DNA from: Sinorhizobium mexicanum
GTDB lineage: Bacteria; Pseudomonadota; Alphaproteobacteria; Rhizobiales; Rhizobiaceae
Assembly: GCF_013488225.1 (NCBI RefSeq)
Contig: NZ_CP041238.1
Coordinates: 2,133,501 to 2,197,500 of the forward strand
Direction of reading: 5' to 3'
Length of the DNA: 64,000 bases
Part shown: piece after piece, positions 26,620 to 38,094 of the stretch
Layout of the letters: each line of letters opens with the position of its first letter
Numbering within the stretch: the first letter of the stretch is position 1
The notes under the pieces: model-generated
The model's input: the letters and a program-made list of their open reading frames with translations, nothing else
Told to the model about the DNA's origin: nothing
Database searches by the model: none
Program-made: the position numbers and the translations under genes

Positions 26620-28611
26620 CTACACGTCAGCAATGTGAAGGCGCCGCAGAGATATGGAGATCATCTCAAGTCCAAGTTGGGCGTCGTCCCGGGAAATCGG
26701 CAAGTGGCGTTCGACAGGCGCTCCCACCCGGCGGGTTTCATAGAAGTAGGCGGCGCCATTCCCTCGGACCTGCTTAGCGATCTTCAGGTTTTCTTCGATC
26801 TCGGCGACGAATTGAGGCGCGTCGCCATCGGCCGCCTCCGGCATTCGGCGGGCGAAGATGCGGGCCCAATAGGTGCAGCCCATGAAGACCGCCAGCGTCT
26901 GGCGCACTTGGCCCGGCCGCGTGACGAGCTGCCAGGAGGCGCCGAGCGGCTTCGCCGCCGCCGCCAGATCCCTGTATGCGCGATCGAGGGCCTGCGATTG
27001 GGCAATCAACGACAAACCCGCTGTACCCTTCTTTGCATCTTCAAGCAGCGCGATCAAAGTGTCGCACCAGCCTTTGATTGCCGCATCAAGGGTGGTCCGC
27101 GTCCGCGTCGGAAAAACCAGAAACGCGACCGCCGCGCCGGCGACCGAGCCGATGAGCGTTTCCTCGAGACGCAGTTGCAGTAGGTGCGGCGTCAACACGC
27201 CCATCAGGCCGTAGAGAAGCGCGAGGACGATCGAGACGAAGAATGTCATCGTCGCGTAGGACACAGCCAGGAAATAGAAGGCGAGGAAGATGCAAACGGC
27301 GCTGAGCGGCAGGATGACGTAGAAATTGCCGGCGACCACTGTGCCAAGCGCGATTCCGACGACGATACCGAACAGCGTGCCCGCCGAGCGCTGCAGCGCC
27401 TTGACCGCCGTGTCGCCGCGCGAGCGCGTGTTGGTGAAAACGAGAAACGCCGCCAGAACCGCCCAGAACCAGCGGTCCCGCGAAAGCATCAGCCCGAAGA
27501 GCATGGCGATGCCCGTGGCAAGCGTTATCTGGATCGCCGTCCGCAGCGCGGGATCGGATAAGGAAAAACGGAAGCGACTGGTCGAAGGCACGCCGCCGTG
27601 AGCAGCCGTCGGTTCCTGCAGGTCGCTTTCGTCGAGCGCGGCGAGGCTCCGCTGGAGCCACCGGCGGACGTCACGAAGCCAAAGCAAGGCCTTGGCCGTC
27701 TCGATCTGCTTCAAGTTTGCGCCGTCAAGCCGTTGCACTTCGTCTTCGATCTTCAGGGCGTCGCGCGTCAGCATCGCGTCAACAAGGGTTGCCGGTGCCA
27801 TTGCCTGAAAGCTGAGGACGATGGCGCTCTCGGCGGCGAGATGGATGTCGAACAGATCGATGACGAGGTCCGAGGAGGCGAGGCCGGGCGCCGGCTCCGG
27901 CCGCCGGTTCTCCGTCGGGATGAAGCTCTCGGCCATCAGCACCGCTTCCTTCAGCCGTTCTTCCTGCGTCAGCAAGCGGCGACGGTCGATTTCGGTGAAA
28001 ACCGGTCTGCGGGCGGTTTCGGCCAGCTCGACGAGGATCTGATCCACCCGTCGTTGAATGCTTGCGGCGGCGCGCATGAGGTCAAGGTAGCGATTGTCGG
28101 GAAGAAGGCGGGTTCGCACGAGATGTGCGACGGTTGCGGAGATTGCCGCGCCCATGAAGAGCGCCGGCAACTGGTCAGGCGTCGGGCGAAGATAGGCGCC
28201 GATGAAGTAGGACATGAAGGCGAACATGCCGACAGCGAACCAGCGCGGCCCGTAACCCCGTCCGTAGACCGCCAGAAAAATGATCACCAGGAAGATCACG
28301 TCGGAGAGGTAGCGGTGGCTTTCCAGGGCCGACGCGAGAGCAACCATTGCGACGCTGGCGAGGACGGCAATGACGCGCGTGATCATCTGTTCATGCGGCG
28401 TGCGATCCCTGACGGCGAGTCCGCCTTCGATCGACAGGGAAACGGCAAGGCCGTAGGCCGCCGGCGGTAACGCGGCGACGATGAAGTGGAACGCCATCAG
28501 CAGGCAAACAGAAATGACGATCGTGGACGTGATGCGCGATGCCTGCCGAAGCCGGGAAAAGGCCGGATCGTTGGCCAGCAGCCAATCACGCAAACGAAGC
28601 CGAAACGTCAT
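26620..28611 (-). CDS. FUSC-family membrane protein (aromatic acid exporter-like)
   Basis: 663 residues. Two blocks of membrane segments (about 25-165 and 350-480) flank cytosolic regions of about 180 residues each, the FUSC/YccS layout of inner-membrane proteins related to AaeB. The second block opens [19 protein letters not shown]. The family is linked to export of aromatic acids or other small organic anions. No periplasmic adaptor or outer-membrane partner lies nearby. It is divergent from icd. Confidence 0.88.
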   Translation of the reverse strand: MTFRLRLRDWLLANDPAFSRLRQASRITSTIVISVCLLMAFHFIVAALPPAAYGLAVSLSIEGGLAVRDRTPHEQMITRVIAVLASVAMVALASALESHRYLSDVIFLVIIFLAVYGRGYGPRWFAVGMFAFMSYFIGAYLRPTPDQLPALFMGAAISATVAHLVRTRLLPDNRYLDLMRAAASIQRRVDQILVELAETARRPVFTEIDRRRLLTQEERLKEAVLMAESFIPTENRRPEPAPGLASSDLVIDLFDIHLAAESAIVLSFQAMAPATLVDAMLTRDALKIEDEVQRLDGANLKQIETAKALLWLRDVRRWLQRSLAALDESDLQEPTAAHGGVPSTSRFRFSLSDPALRTAIQITLATGIAMLFGLMLSRDRWFWAVLAAFLVFTNTRSRGDTAVKALQRSAGTLFGIVVGIALGTVVAGNFYVILPLSAVCIFLAFYFLAVSYATMTFFVSIVLALLYGLMGVLTPHLLQLRLEETLIGSVAGAAVAFLVFPTRTRTTLDAAIKGWCDTLIALLEDAKKGTAGLSLIAQSQALDRAYRDLAAAAKPLGASWQLVTRPGQVRQTLAVFMGCTYWARIFARRMPEAADGDAPQFVAEIEENLKIAKQVRGNGAAYFYETRRVGAPVERHLPISRDDAQLGLEMISISLRRLHIADV

Positions 28612-28882
28612 GAGGCGCCTTCTGCCTTTCCGCGTAGGGGGCGATGCCGGACGCCACCGTCACCCTCTGCATATCTTCCTGGGCGATCTTTTCAAGGACC
28701 GACGCGGGTTCACCAAACGATGCGCGTCCTGCGTGCGGACGGTCCGAGGCTACGGTTCCTTCTCCATCCAAAGTTTCACCGAAGCATGCTTTGCCTTGCC
28801 GGTTCACAGTGCTATAGGGCTCTGGATTTCTCCCACCCGGGGGGCATCGCGTGCGATGCTCCGCAAGCTACGAGGCATATCC

Positions 28883-30097
28883 ATGGCAAAGATCAAGGTC
28901 GCCAATCCGGTTGTCGAACTCGACGGCGACGAGATGACCCGCATCATATGGCAGTTCATCAAGGACAAGCTGATCCATCCCTATCTCGACCTCGATCTCG
29001 AATATTATGACCTCAGCGTCGAGAACCGCGACGCGACCGAAGACCAGGTGACAGTCGACGCCGCCAACGCCATCAAGAAGCATGGCGTCGGCGTCAAGTG
29101 CGCGACGATCACGCCGGACGAGGCCCGCGTCGAGGAGTTCAAGCTGAAGAAGATGTGGAAGTCGCCGAACGGCACGATCCGCAACATCCTGGGCGGCGTC
29201 ATCTTCCGCGAGCCGATCATCTGCAAGAACGTGCCGCGCCTCGTTCCCGGCTGGACCAAGCCGATCATCGTCGGCCGTCACGCCTTCGGCGACCAGTATC
29301 GCGCGACGGACTTCAAGTTCCCGGGCAAGGGCAAGCTTTCGATCAAATTCGTCGGCGAAGACGGCCAGACGATCGAGCACGACGTCTATGACGCCCCCGG
29401 CGCCGGCGTCGCGATGGCCATGTACAACCTAGACGAATCGATCACCGAATTCGCCCGCGCTTCGTTCAACTACGGCCTCCAGCGCAAGGTTCCCGTCTAC
29501 CTCTCGACCAAGAACACGATCCTGAAAGCCTATGACGGTCGCTTCAAGGACATCTTCCAGAAGGTGTTCGAAGAGGAGTTCGCTGAGCAGTTCAAGGCGG
29601 AGAAACTCTGGTACGAACATCGCCTGATCGACGACATGGTGGCTTCGGCCCTCAAATGGTCCGGCGGTTATGTCTGGGCGTGCAAGAACTATGACGGTGA
29701 CGTCCAGTCCGATATCGTCGCCCAGGGCTTCGGCTCGCTCGGCCTGATGACTTCCGTGCTGATGACGCCGGACGGCAAGACGGTCGAAGCCGAAGCCGCG
29801 CACGGCACGGTGACCCGCCATTACCGCCAGCACCAGAAGGGCGAGGAAACCTCGACCAACTCGATCGCCTCGATCTTCGCCTGGACCCGTGGCCTTGCCC
29901 ACCGCGCCAAGCTCGACGGCAATGCCGAACTCGCCAAGTTCGCCGACACGCTCGAGCGCGTCTGCGTCGAAACGGTCGAAGCCGGCTTCATGACCAAGGA
30001 CCTCGCTCTGCTGATCGGTCCCGACCAGCCGTGGCTTTCGACCACCGGCTTCCTCGACAAGATCGACGAGAACCTCAAGAAGGCAATGGCAGCGTAA
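28883..30097 (+). CDS. icd: NADP-dependent isocitrate dehydrogenase
   Basis: 404 residues from the ATG at 28883 ([18 protein letters not shown]); the frame is open much further upstream, but that overlaps FUSC. It is the homodimeric, eukaryotic-like type, oxidatively decarboxylating isocitrate to 2-oxoglutarate. Conserved: [31 protein letters not shown] for isocitrate binding, [10 protein letters not shown] with metal-binding aspartates, and [12 protein letters not shown] for NADP. TCA cycle; cytosol. Confidence 0.98.
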   Translation: MAKIKVANPVVELDGDEMTRIIWQFIKDKLIHPYLDLDLEYYDLSVENRDATEDQVTVDAANAIKKHGVGVKCATITPDEARVEEFKLKKMWKSPNGTIRNILGGVIFREPIICKNVPRLVPGWTKPIIVGRHAFGDQYRATDFKFPGKGKLSIKFVGEDGQTIEHDVYDAPGAGVAMAMYNLDESITEFARASFNYGLQRKVPVYLSTKNTILKAYDGRFKDIFQKVFEEEFAEQFKAEKLWYEHRLIDDMVASALKWSGGYVWACKNYDGDVQSDIVAQGFGSLGLMTSVLMTPDGKTVEAEAAHGTVTRHYRQHQKGEETSTNSIASIFAWTRGLAHRAKLDGNAELAKFADTLERVCVETVEAGFMTKDLALLIGPDQPWLSTTGFLDKIDENLKKAMAA

Positions 30098-30124
30098 GCA
30101 GGCCAACCTGATAGGACGTCTCGG

Positions 30125-30149
30125 AACCCGGCCATGCGCCGGGTTTCTT
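30125..30149 (+). terminator. Intrinsic terminator of icd
   Basis: Eight-base-pair stem AACCCGGC/GCCGGGTT with a 5-base loop and a short TTTCTT tail. Confidence 0.7.
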
Positions 30150-30239
30150 GCCTTTATCGGTCCTTTAGGGTCGACCAACAGCCGGGAATGAGGGCAGCCG
30201 CGCCGCGGGGGAACGCTTACGGCACTCGATCATTTCCCG

Positions 30240-31028
30240 ATGGACGTCCCCAACTGTGGGCATGAGCGGATGGACCGAGCGGCACCAAAGCCGGTAAGGC
30301 TCGTCGCCTTCGATATAGACGGCACGCTTCTTGGCGATGATGAAGCTGCGAACCGCTTTCGTTCGGCCTGGCAGGCGCTCGATGGACGCAAGAGGCCGCT
30401 GCTCGTCTACAATAGCGGCCGACCGATCAACGACATATTGGCGCTCGTGGATGTCGACCAGTTACCGCCGCCTGACTACGTGATTGGCGGCGTCGGTACG
30501 ATGATGGCCGACGGGCGTAAAAGGAAACGGTTGCAGGCGTTCACCGCGGAGCTTGGCTCTCCCATCGACGTCAAGGCGGTGACGGCGATCATGGAGACGG
30601 TGGAAGGCGCAGTGCCGCAAGCGGCCGTTGACCAACATGCCCACAAGGCGAGTTGGTGGTTGCCAGAGGCACGAGAAGCGGAAATCGCTGCCATCGGGCA
30701 ACGGCTGGCATCCGCCGGATTGGACGTGAAGCTTATCTATTCCAGCAGCCGGGATCTCGACATATTGCCGCGCGCCGGCGGCAAGGGCAGCGCGCTCGCC
30801 TGGATCTGCCGGGAGCTTACAGTCGATCTCGGCGAGGTGGTCGTGGCCGGCGACACCGGCAACGACCGCGAAATGTTCGACATACCGCGTGTGCGCGGCG
30901 TGGTGGTCGCCAATGCGCTTGCCGAACTGCGCCGGGTCGCCGAGCACGAGCGGCGGCATTTTCTCGCGCGGAATTCGTACGCCGACGGCGTGCTCGAAGG
31001 GCTGCGCCACTGGGGCGTCATCGAATAG
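30240..31028 (+). CDS. HAD hydrolase of the sucrose-phosphate phosphatase type
   Basis: 262 residues. HAD motif I is FDIDGTLLGDD near residue 25, motif II LLVYNSGR, motif III the Lys in RAGGKGSALAW, and motif IV VVAGDTGNDREMF. The pattern SGRP plus GGKGSAL and GDTGND is closest to sucrose-6-phosphate / mannosylfructose-phosphate phosphatases (HAD-IIB). No sugar-phosphate synthase lies next to it, so the substrate is open. A start at 30270 (MDRAAPKP) is equally possible; neither has a clear ribosome site. Confidence 0.82.
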   Translation: MDVPNCGHERMDRAAPKPVRLVAFDIDGTLLGDDEAANRFRSAWQALDGRKRPLLVYNSGRPINDILALVDVDQLPPPDYVIGGVGTMMADGRKRKRLQAFTAELGSPIDVKAVTAIMETVEGAVPQAAVDQHAHKASWWLPEAREAEIAAIGQRLASAGLDVKLIYSSSRDLDILPRAGGKGSALAWICRELTVDLGEVVVAGDTGNDREMFDIPRVRGVVVANALAELRRVAEHERRHFLARNSYADGVLEGLRHWGVIE

Positions 31029-31049
31029 ATTCGGTCCTTCGACCCGCCC

Positions 31050-31111
31050 CTGCGGCGCCGCGCGTCTTACCAGACGCGCAAGGGACGCCGCAGCACTTAT
31101 CCTTAAATCGG
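31050..31111. repeat. Palindromic repeat (family A), inverted partial copy
   Basis: CTGCGGCGCCGCGCGTC, then AGACGCGCAAGGGACGCC, GCAGCACTTATCCTTAAATCG. It contains the hairpin unit plus the start of the AAATCG unit, in the order opposite to the copy at 8278. It lies between the convergent HAD and AraC genes and ends within the AraC 3' side. Confidence 0.8.
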
Positions 31112-31115
31112 ATAG

Positions 31116-31967
31116 TCATTTCAGCGGAAGAAAGATTTCCGTAATGAGTTCCGTCGGCGCGACCTCCCGTGGATTGTTGAGATACTTCTCGAACATCACG
31201 CTGTCGCGGATTGCCCGACCAGATTGCGGCAACCAGGTCGCGTAGAGCCACTGATAGGCCTTCGGCATGTCGGCGTAAGGCCCCTTGTGGCGGAGCACCG
31301 CATAGTGGCCACCCTCGATACTTTGCGGCGTCAGTGGCGCTTCGACCGGAAACTCACCGTGTGTCGTGACGCAGGCAAATGAACGGAGCTTGTCCGTGTC
31401 TACGAGTTCGGGGTCGTCCAGATAAATGCCAATCATATCCATGCCCGGTCGGAACAGGTTACGCGAAAATAGCGTCCCATAGAGCGTCTCGAAGGCCTGG
31501 CCGATGGCCATGTAGGAGCCAGTGTGGGCCACGCCGACAAGCGCGAGCGTGTCGACTTCCCGTAAGGTGACGTCATACATATCAGGATTTCCTTCTATCA
31601 AAGTGGTTTCAAAGGCTTTGTGGCTCCCTTCATTCCTGTAGCGCGCCGGCGGCAGGCGATAGAGGGCCTTGAAAGTGCGATTGAAGGACTGAACATTCGG
31701 GTAGCCCGAACGTCGCGCGATTGCTTCGACTGAAAGACTGGTCTGGACGAGATCGGCGGCAGCCTGCTGCAACCGCAGTCTCTTCACCGTCGCGGCCAGA
31801 GTTTCTCCATGGACTGCACGATAGACCCGATGCCAATGGTGCGGCGACATGCAGGCAATTTCCGACAGCCTATCGAGATCGAGTTCCTCGTCGAGATGCG
31901 CATAGATGTAAGCGGAGACGCGGTGAAGTCGCCTCTCATAGCCCGCCCATGCCGTTTCTTCATTCAT
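31116..31967 (-). CDS. AraC-family regulator with GyrI-like ligand domain
   Basis: 283 residues from the ATG at 31967 (MNEETAWAGYERRL); the frame opens 44 codons earlier without support. Residues about 15-110 form the two AraC helix-turn-helix motifs (LDRLSEIACMSPHHWHRVYR and SVEAIARRSGYPNVQSFNRTF). Residues about 128-283 form a GyrI-like SHS2-type effector domain (VTLREVDTLALVGVAHTGSY). This is the Rob/SoxS-related drug-sensing layout. The target is unknown; the divergent SulP gene is a candidate. Confidence 0.92.
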   Translation of the reverse strand: MNEETAWAGYERRLHRVSAYIYAHLDEELDLDRLSEIACMSPHHWHRVYRAVHGETLAATVKRLRLQQAAADLVQTSLSVEAIARRSGYPNVQSFNRTFKALYRLPPARYRNEGSHKAFETTLIEGNPDMYDVTLREVDTLALVGVAHTGSYMAIGQAFETLYGTLFSRNLFRPGMDMIGIYLDDPELVDTDKLRSFACVTTHGEFPVEAPLTPQSIEGGHYAVLRHKGPYADMPKAYQWLYATWLPQSGRAIRDSVMFEKYLNNPREVAPTELITEIFLPLK

Positions 31968-32137
31968 GCCGAACCTTTCGCGTTTCGCTTGGAAATCGAT
32001 AAAGCATAGATGGAATTGACAAATCCTGCGGACATCGAGCGCTCGATTGCAACTGCTTGTTCGGCGGAGCGACTCATATAGTCTGACGGTGTCCAGCACG
32101 CGTTGCCCGCCATAGTGGATTCCCGAAAGTCTCGTCG

Positions 32138-33796
32138 ATGCCCGATTCTCTCGTCGCCAAAACGGTAAGCGTCTTTAGAGAAGGATATGGTAGCGCTCGC
32201 CTGAAGGCGGACGCCTTTGCCGGGTTGACCGTTGCTATCGTCGCCCTGCCGCTGTCCATGGCCATCGCGATTGCCTCGGGTGTTACGCCTGATCGCGGGC
32301 TCTACACCGCGATTGTCGGCGGTTTTCTGGTCTCGCTCCTCGGCGGCAGCCGCGTGCAGATCGGTGGCCCTGCTGGTGCTTTCATCGTGCTCGTGGCTGC
32401 CACTGGTGCGAGGCACGGCCTCGACGGCCTGCTGCTGGCTACGGCGATGTCGGGCATCATGCTTGTTGCGGCCGGTTACCTGCGGCTTGGCAACTACATC
32501 AAGTTCATCCCCTACCCGGTTACCGTGGGCTTTACAGCCGGGATCGCGGTGATCATCTTCGCCAGCCAATTGCGCGACCTCTTCGGCCTGACACTCAGCG
32601 GCCGAGAGCCCGGGCCCATCATCGAGAAAGTCGCGACGCTTGGACTTGCCGCCGGTACGGTCAACTGGGGAGCAGTTCTGACGGCAGCGCTAACGATCGG
32701 CATCATTCTCGCGCTGCGCAAGCTGCGACCGCATTGGCCCGGCATGCTGATTGCCGTTGCCGCCGCTTCCGCCTTCGTCGCTCTCCTGCAATTGCCGGCG
32801 GAAACGATCGGCACGCGCTTCGGCGGCATTCCGCGTGGCCTTCCTTCACCGACATTTCCGCCTTTCTCGCTCGAGAAGGCCGCCGCCGTCTTTCCGGATG
32901 CCGTCTCCTTTGCGCTCCTCGGTGCAATCGAGTCCTTGCTGTCGGCCGTTGTCGCCGACGGCATGACCGGGCGCCGCCACCGTTCGAGCATGGAATTGAT
33001 CGCGCAGGGAATCGCGAACTTTTGCTCGGCGCTCTTCGGCGGGATCTGCGTGACCGGGACGATCGCCCGCACGGCGACGAATGTGCGAGCAGGCGGAACC
33101 AGCCCGGTCTCCGGCATGCTGCATTCCATCTTTCTCCTTCTATTCATGCTGCTCGCCGCTCCGCTCGCGAGCTACATCCCGCTCGCCTCGCTGGCCGGCG
33201 TGCTCGCCGTCGTTGCCTGGAACATGATCGAGAAGCCCGCGTTCATGGCGCTGCTGCGATCCTCCTACGGCGACGCGGTCGTGCTTCTGGCGACCTTCAT
33301 CATCGTCGTCTTCCGCGAGCTGACGGAAGGCATCGTGATCGGCTTCGCTCTTGGCGCGGTTCTTTTCATCGACCGCATGGCAAAGAGCATCTCTGTCGGA
33401 GAAACAAAACCACTGGAGGCCCTGAAAGAGGAGAATGGAGAGAAGGAACATCCGGTCGTCGCGGACGATCCGGACACGGTCATCTATAGGATCTCGGGCA
33501 TCTTCTTCTTCGGTTCGGCCGCAACCGTCGGCACGGTCCTCGACCGCATCGCCGACCAGCGTCGGAATTTCATTCTCGATTGCTCGGAAGTGCCCTTCAT
33601 GGACTCGACCGCGGCCAATGTCATCGAGGGGACACTGCGGAAGGCAGAGCGGACGGGCGTGCGTTTCTTCATCACCGGCGCCAGGTCGCAGGTGCGTCGC
33701 GCCCTCCGCCAGCATGACGTTCGCCCGCCGCGTGTCGTGATGCGCGCCTCGATCCAGGCGGCGCTCGAAAGCATCCGCAGCGAAAAGAGCGCGTGA
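32138..33796 (+). CDS. SulP-family anion transporter with STAS domain
   Basis: 552 residues. Roughly 10-14 membrane segments (residues 20-400) with the SulP signature near the N-terminus (DAFAGLTVAIVALPLSMAIA). The C-terminal STAS domain is about 445-545: ISGIFFFGSAATVG, then FILDCSEVPFMDSTAANVI, with the expected phosphorylatable Ser in MDST. SulP members carry sulfate, bicarbonate or dicarboxylates; no adjacent carbonic anhydrase or sulfur gene decides. Divergent from the AraC gene. Confidence 0.93.
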   Translation: MPDSLVAKTVSVFREGYGSARLKADAFAGLTVAIVALPLSMAIAIASGVTPDRGLYTAIVGGFLVSLLGGSRVQIGGPAGAFIVLVAATGARHGLDGLLLATAMSGIMLVAAGYLRLGNYIKFIPYPVTVGFTAGIAVIIFASQLRDLFGLTLSGREPGPIIEKVATLGLAAGTVNWGAVLTAALTIGIILALRKLRPHWPGMLIAVAAASAFVALLQLPAETIGTRFGGIPRGLPSPTFPPFSLEKAAAVFPDAVSFALLGAIESLLSAVVADGMTGRRHRSSMELIAQGIANFCSALFGGICVTGTIARTATNVRAGGTSPVSGMLHSIFLLLFMLLAAPLASYIPLASLAGVLAVVAWNMIEKPAFMALLRSSYGDAVVLLATFIIVVFRELTEGIVIGFALGAVLFIDRMAKSISVGETKPLEALKEENGEKEHPVVADDPDTVIYRISGIFFFGSAATVGTVLDRIADQRRNFILDCSEVPFMDSTAANVIEGTLRKAERTGVRFFITGARSQVRRALRQHDVRPPRVVMRASIQAALESIRSEKSA

Positions 33797-33822
33797 AAAA
33801 GGGCGCCGCAGCGCCCTTTCCT
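33797..33822. terminator. Bidirectional terminator between SulP and alaS
   Basis: AAGGGCGC/GCGCCCTT stem with CGCA loop, A-rich on the left and T-rich on the right. Serves two convergent genes. Confidence 0.9.
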
Positions 33823-33842
33823 TTGGTTGCTCAAGCGCAAGG

Positions 33843-36506
33843 TCAACCGGCGAGCGCCACGGCGACCGCTTCGATCGCTTCGGCTGCGCGGTTGCCATCC
33901 GGTCCGCCGGCCTGAGCCATGTCCGGGCGTCCACCACCGCCCTTGCCACCGAGTGCGGCCGAAGCGACGCGCACCAGATCAACGGCGCTGACCTTCGAGG
34001 TGAGGTCGTCGGTAACGGCCACCACCGCGCTTGCCTTGCCGTCGCCGGAAACACCGACGAAGGCGACAACGCCCGAACCGAGCGTCTTCTTGCCGTCATC
34101 GGCGAGGCTCTTCAGGTCCTTGGGCTCGACGCCCGACACGACCCTGCCAAGGAAGCGGACGCCTGCGATATCACGGGCGGCATCGGCCGAACCATTCTGG
34201 CCATCACCGACGAGAGCCAGCTTCTTCTTCGCCTCGGTCAGTTCCCTCTCCAGCTTGCGGCGCTCGTCGAGCAGGGCCTCGACCCGGCCGAGAACATCCG
34301 CCGGCTGGACCTTGAGCGCGGAGGCCAGCGTCTTCACCCGCTCATCCTGCTCGTTGAGGTAGGCGCGAGCCGCCTCGCCCGTCAGTGCCTCGATTCGACG
34401 CACGCCGGCACCGACCGCACTTTCAGAAACGACCCGCACAAGACCAATGTCGCCCGTCGCCGATACATGCGTGCCGCCGCAGAGTTCGACCGAATAGGGC
34501 TTTCCGGCTTTCGACCCGCGAACGCCTTGTCCCATCGAGACGACGCGGACCTCGTCGCCATATTTCTCGCCGAAGAGCGCCATTGCGCCTTCCGCAATCG
34601 CGTCGTCGACTGTCATCAGTCGCGTCGTCACCGGCGAATTCTGAACGATGATCTCGTTCGCCATCTCCTCGACGACCTTCAACTCGTCGGCCGTCATCGG
34701 CTTCGGATGCGATACGTCGAAGCGCAGCCGCTCCGGCGCCACAAGCGAGCCCTTCTGCGCCACGTGCGTGCCGAGCACCTCGCGCAGCGCCTCGTGCAGC
34801 AGGTGGGTCGCGGAGTGATTGGAGCGGAGCCGCGTGCGACGCGCATGGTCGACGGTCAGCGCGGCCGCCTCGCCGGTTTTCACACTGCCTTCGGCGACAA
34901 CGCCGTAGTGGACAAAGAGCCCCTCGCCACGCTTCTGGGTGTCAGTGACCGTCAGCTTGCCAGTGTCGGTCGCGATGACGCCGGTATCGCCCATCTGACC
35001 GCCGGATTCGCCATAGAAGGGTGTCTGGTTCAGGATCACTTGAACGGTCTCGCCCTTCGCAGCGGATTCGACCACAGCACCGTCGCGGACGATCGCCTGG
35101 ATCACGCCTTCGGCTGCCTCGGTGTCATAGCCGAGGAATTCTGTCGCGCCGTGCTTTTCCTTGAGTTCAAACCAGATCGTCTCGGTTGCGGCCTCACCGG
35201 ATCCGGCCCAGTTTGCACGGGCCTCCGCCTTCTGCCGTTCCATTGCCGCGGAAAACGCATCGGTATCGACGGTGATGCCCTTGGCGCGCAGCGCGTCCTG
35301 CGTCAGGTCGAGCGGGAAGCCGTAGGTGTCGTAGAGCTTGAAGGCTGTCTCGCCGTTGAACTGATCGCCCTCGGAAAGATCTGCCGAGGCTTCTGAAAGG
35401 AGGTTCAGACCGCGCTCCAGCGTCTTGCGGAAACGGGTCTCTTCCAGTTTCAGGGTCTCCGAGATCAGCGCTTCGGCGCGGGCAAGTTCCGGATAGGCGC
35501 GGCCCATCTGGCCGACGAGTGCCGGCAGGAGCTTCCACATCAGCGGCTCTTGCGCGCCGAGCAGCTGCGCGTGCCGCATCGCGCGGCGCATGATGCGGCG
35601 CAGCACATAGCCGCGGCCTTCGTTCGACGGCAGTACGCCGTCGGCGATCAGGAAGGCGGAGGAGCGCAGATGGTCGGCGATGACGCGGTGGCTGGCGCGG
35701 CGGTCGCCCTCCGCCTTGACGCCCGTCGCTTCTTCGGACGCAGCGATCAGCGCGCGGAAGAGATCGATGTCATAATTATCGTGCTGGCCCTGCAGGACGG
35801 CAGCAACACGCTCCAGTCCCATGCCGGTATCGATCGACGGGCGCGGAAGATCGATGCGCTCTTCCTTGGTGACCTGCTCGTACTGCATGAACACGAGATT
35901 CCAGATCTCGATGAAGCGGTCGCCATCTTCTTCGGCCGAACCGGGCGGTCCGCCCCAGATCTGCTCGCCATGGTCATAGAAGATTTCCGAGCACGGGCCG
36001 CAAGGGCCGGTATCACCCATCGCCCAGAAGTTATCGCTGGTCGGAATGCGGATGATCCGGTCGTCGCTCAAGCCGGCGATCTTCTTCCAGAGGCCGAAGG
36101 CTTCGTCGTCGGTATGATAGACGGTGACGAGCAGTCGCTTGGCGTCGAGGCCGTATTCCTTGGTGATCAGGTTCCAGGCGAGCTCGATCGCGCGTTCCTT
36201 GAAATAGTCGCCGAACGAGAAGTTGCCGAGCATCTCGAAGAAGGTGTGGTGCCGGGCGGTGTAGCCGACATTGTCAAGGTCGTTGTGCTTGCCGCCCGCG
36301 CGCACGCATTTCTGCGCGGTCGCGGCCGTCGAATAGGGGCGCTGCTCCAGGCCGGTAAAGACGTTTTTGAACTGCACCATGCCGGCATTGGTGAACATCA
36401 ATGTCGGGTCGTTGCGCGGCACCAGGGGGCTCGACGGCACGATCTCGTGACCGTTCTTGCGGAAGTAGTCGAGAAACATCGACCGGATTTCATTCACGCC
36501 GCTCAT
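33843..36506 (-). CDS. alaS: Alanyl-tRNA synthetase
   Basis: 887 residues from the ATG at 36506 ([15 protein letters not shown]). Class II core with motif 1 [19 protein letters not shown] and a [13 protein letters not shown] motif 3 region. The editing domain has [13 protein letters not shown] (HxxxH) and [13 protein letters not shown] (C..H), giving the four zinc ligands. The C-terminal DHH-associated/glycine-rich domain ends [15 protein letters not shown]. It charges tRNA-Ala and edits Ser/Gly. It is downstream of recA on the same strand, separated by the recA terminator. Confidence 0.98.
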   Translation of the reverse strand: MSGVNEIRSMFLDYFRKNGHEIVPSSPLVPRNDPTLMFTNAGMVQFKNVFTGLEQRPYSTAATAQKCVRAGGKHNDLDNVGYTARHHTFFEMLGNFSFGDYFKERAIELAWNLITKEYGLDAKRLLVTVYHTDDEAFGLWKKIAGLSDDRIIRIPTSDNFWAMGDTGPCGPCSEIFYDHGEQIWGGPPGSAEEDGDRFIEIWNLVFMQYEQVTKEERIDLPRPSIDTGMGLERVAAVLQGQHDNYDIDLFRALIAASEEATGVKAEGDRRASHRVIADHLRSSAFLIADGVLPSNEGRGYVLRRIMRRAMRHAQLLGAQEPLMWKLLPALVGQMGRAYPELARAEALISETLKLEETRFRKTLERGLNLLSEASADLSEGDQFNGETAFKLYDTYGFPLDLTQDALRAKGITVDTDAFSAAMERQKAEARANWAGSGEAATETIWFELKEKHGATEFLGYDTEAAEGVIQAIVRDGAVVESAAKGETVQVILNQTPFYGESGGQMGDTGVIATDTGKLTVTDTQKRGEGLFVHYGVVAEGSVKTGEAAALTVDHARRTRLRSNHSATHLLHEALREVLGTHVAQKGSLVAPERLRFDVSHPKPMTADELKVVEEMANEIIVQNSPVTTRLMTVDDAIAEGAMALFGEKYGDEVRVVSMGQGVRGSKAGKPYSVELCGGTHVSATGDIGLVRVVSESAVGAGVRRIEALTGEAARAYLNEQDERVKTLASALKVQPADVLGRVEALLDERRKLERELTEAKKKLALVGDGQNGSADAARDIAGVRFLGRVVSGVEPKDLKSLADDGKKTLGSGVVAFVGVSGDGKASAVVAVTDDLTSKVSAVDLVRVASAALGGKGGGGRPDMAQAGGPDGNRAAEAIEAVAVALAG

Positions 36507-36674
36507 CTTGCGTCCTATCTGTGCACCATTCCCGGTCGCGACCGCACTTTTGCCGGGCCGCGCACCGCTATCTTCAACCCCGCGTCTATCGGCAATAGAC
36601 ACGCCCTCCAGCAACGTCGGTCGCTGGAACCAAAGGCTTTTATCTTCCGTGTCTCACGCTGTCCAGACGGCAGC

Positions 36675-36706
36675 AAAAAACCGGCCGTCTAGAAAAACGA
36701 CCGGCT
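36675..36706 (-). terminator. Intrinsic terminator of recA
   Basis: Minus-strand stem GCCGGTCGT/ACGGCCGG with a T-rich loop, followed by six T, between recA and alaS. Confidence 0.85.
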
Positions 36707-36733
36707 TCATTCAAAACTTGCCCGCCTCAGATC

Positions 36734-37825
36734 TTACATTTCGGCAGCCGCATCGCCGTCGTCATCGCTCTCCGGTCCGCCGTTCTCCAGGAACTTGTCG
36801 GCGATCAGGCCCGCATTCTGCCGCAGAGCCATCTCGATCTCGCGCAGAAGATCGGGATTGTCACGCAGGAAAAGTTTCGCGTTCTCCCGGCCCTGGCCGA
36901 GGCGCTGGCTATTGTAGGAAAACCAGGCGCCGGATTTTTCGACGATGCCGGCCTTGACGCCAAGATCGATGAGTTCACCGGTCTTGGAAACGCCCTCGCC
37001 ATACATGATGTCGAATTCCACCTGCTTGAAGGGTGGTGCCATCTTGTTCTTGACGACCTTGACGCGGGTCTGGTTGCCGACGACCTCTTCGCGCTCCTTG
37101 ACCGAGCCGATGCGACGAATATCGAGGCGAACTGACGCATAGAACTTCAGCGCGTTGCCACCCGTCGTCGTTTCCGGCGAACCGAACATGACGCCGATCT
37201 TCATGCGGATCTGGTTGATGAAGATAACCATGCAGTTGGACTTGGAGATCGACGCAGTGAGCTTGCGCAGTGCCTGGCTCATCAGGCGGGCCTGCATGCC
37301 CGGCAGACTGTCGCCCATTTCGCCTTCGATTTCGGCGCGCGGCACGAGAGCTGCAACGGAATCGACGACGAGGACGTCGATCGCGCCGGAACGGACCAGC
37401 GTGTCGGTGATTTCCAGCGCCTGTTCGCCGGTGTCCGGCTGCGAAATCAAGAGGTTTTCAAGATCGACGCCCAGCTTGCGCGCATAGACCGGATCGAGCG
37501 CATGTTCGGCGTCAACGAAGCCGCAAATGCCACCCTTCTTCTGTGCCTCGGCGATGGTCTGCAGCGCCAGCGTCGTCTTGCCCGAGCTTTCAGGGCCGTA
37601 GATTTCAATGATGCGCCCTTTCGGCAGGCCGCCAATGCCGAGCGCGATATCGAGGCCGAGCGATCCGGTCGAAACAGTTTCGATCTCGATTACACTGTCC
37701 TTCGAACCGAGCTTCATAATCGATCCCTTGCCGAACGACCGTTCGATCTGGGAGAGAGCCGCTTCAAGTGCCTTGCTTTTATCCACCGATTTGTCCTCTA
37801 CGAGCCGCAAAGAGTTTTGTGCCAT
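36734..37825 (-). CDS. recA: RecA recombinase
   Basis: 363 residues. Forms the ATP-dependent strand-exchange filament and the LexA co-protease. Walker [11 protein letters not shown] near residue 78; [17 protein letters not shown]; the DNA-binding loop region MSQALRKL and [13 protein letters not shown]-terminal acidic tail [14 protein letters not shown]. Start preceded by AAAGGTGGGA. LexA-type sites lie upstream at 37886 and 37954, so SOS control is expected. Confidence 0.99.
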   Translation of the reverse strand: MAQNSLRLVEDKSVDKSKALEAALSQIERSFGKGSIMKLGSKDSVIEIETVSTGSLGLDIALGIGGLPKGRIIEIYGPESSGKTTLALQTIAEAQKKGGICGFVDAEHALDPVYARKLGVDLENLLISQPDTGEQALEITDTLVRSGAIDVLVVDSVAALVPRAEIEGEMGDSLPGMQARLMSQALRKLTASISKSNCMVIFINQIRMKIGVMFGSPETTTGGNALKFYASVRLDIRRIGSVKEREEVVGNQTRVKVVKNKMAPPFKQVEFDIMYGEGVSKTGELIDLGVKAGIVEKSGAWFSYNSQRLGQGRENAKLFLRDNPDLLREIEMALRQNAGLIADKFLENGGPESDDDGDAAAEM

Positions 37826-37885
37826 TTGGTCCCACCTTTAGGTTATTGAAGCTACCGAGGCAATGAAGCCGCCGCAGGAGTTTTT

Positions 37886-37900
37886 GTACATGGTTTGTTC
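37886..37900. promoter_or_regulatory. Imperfect LexA-type site close to recA
   Basis: GTAC-N7-GTTC, one mismatch from the alphaproteobacterial SOS consensus GTTC-N7-GTTC. It is 61 bases upstream of recA. It may be a weaker second operator or chance. Confidence 0.4.
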
Positions 37901-37953
37901 TGCTTTGGCAATAGAGTGGCAACCAATTGAATGATAACGGTTATTCTCGTTGC

Positions 37954-37968
37954 GTTCGATTCTTGTTC
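37954..37968. promoter_or_regulatory. Perfect LexA-type SOS box between recA and psuK
   Basis: GTTC-GATTCTT-GTTC matches the alphaproteobacterial LexA consensus exactly. It lies 129 bases upstream of recA and 127 bases upstream of the divergent psuK, so it could serve either promoter; recA is the expected target. Confidence 0.75.
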
Positions 37969-38094
37969 ACGGGCATTGTACCACATTTCCGCAAAGCCCA
38001 TGCCGAAGCTCGGCCGGGCTTGGCTACACTAGCGCGATTCGCGACCGTGCCGCCTCTGTGAATGCGGATTGAAGCAGTCCAAAGAGGAGCTTTT

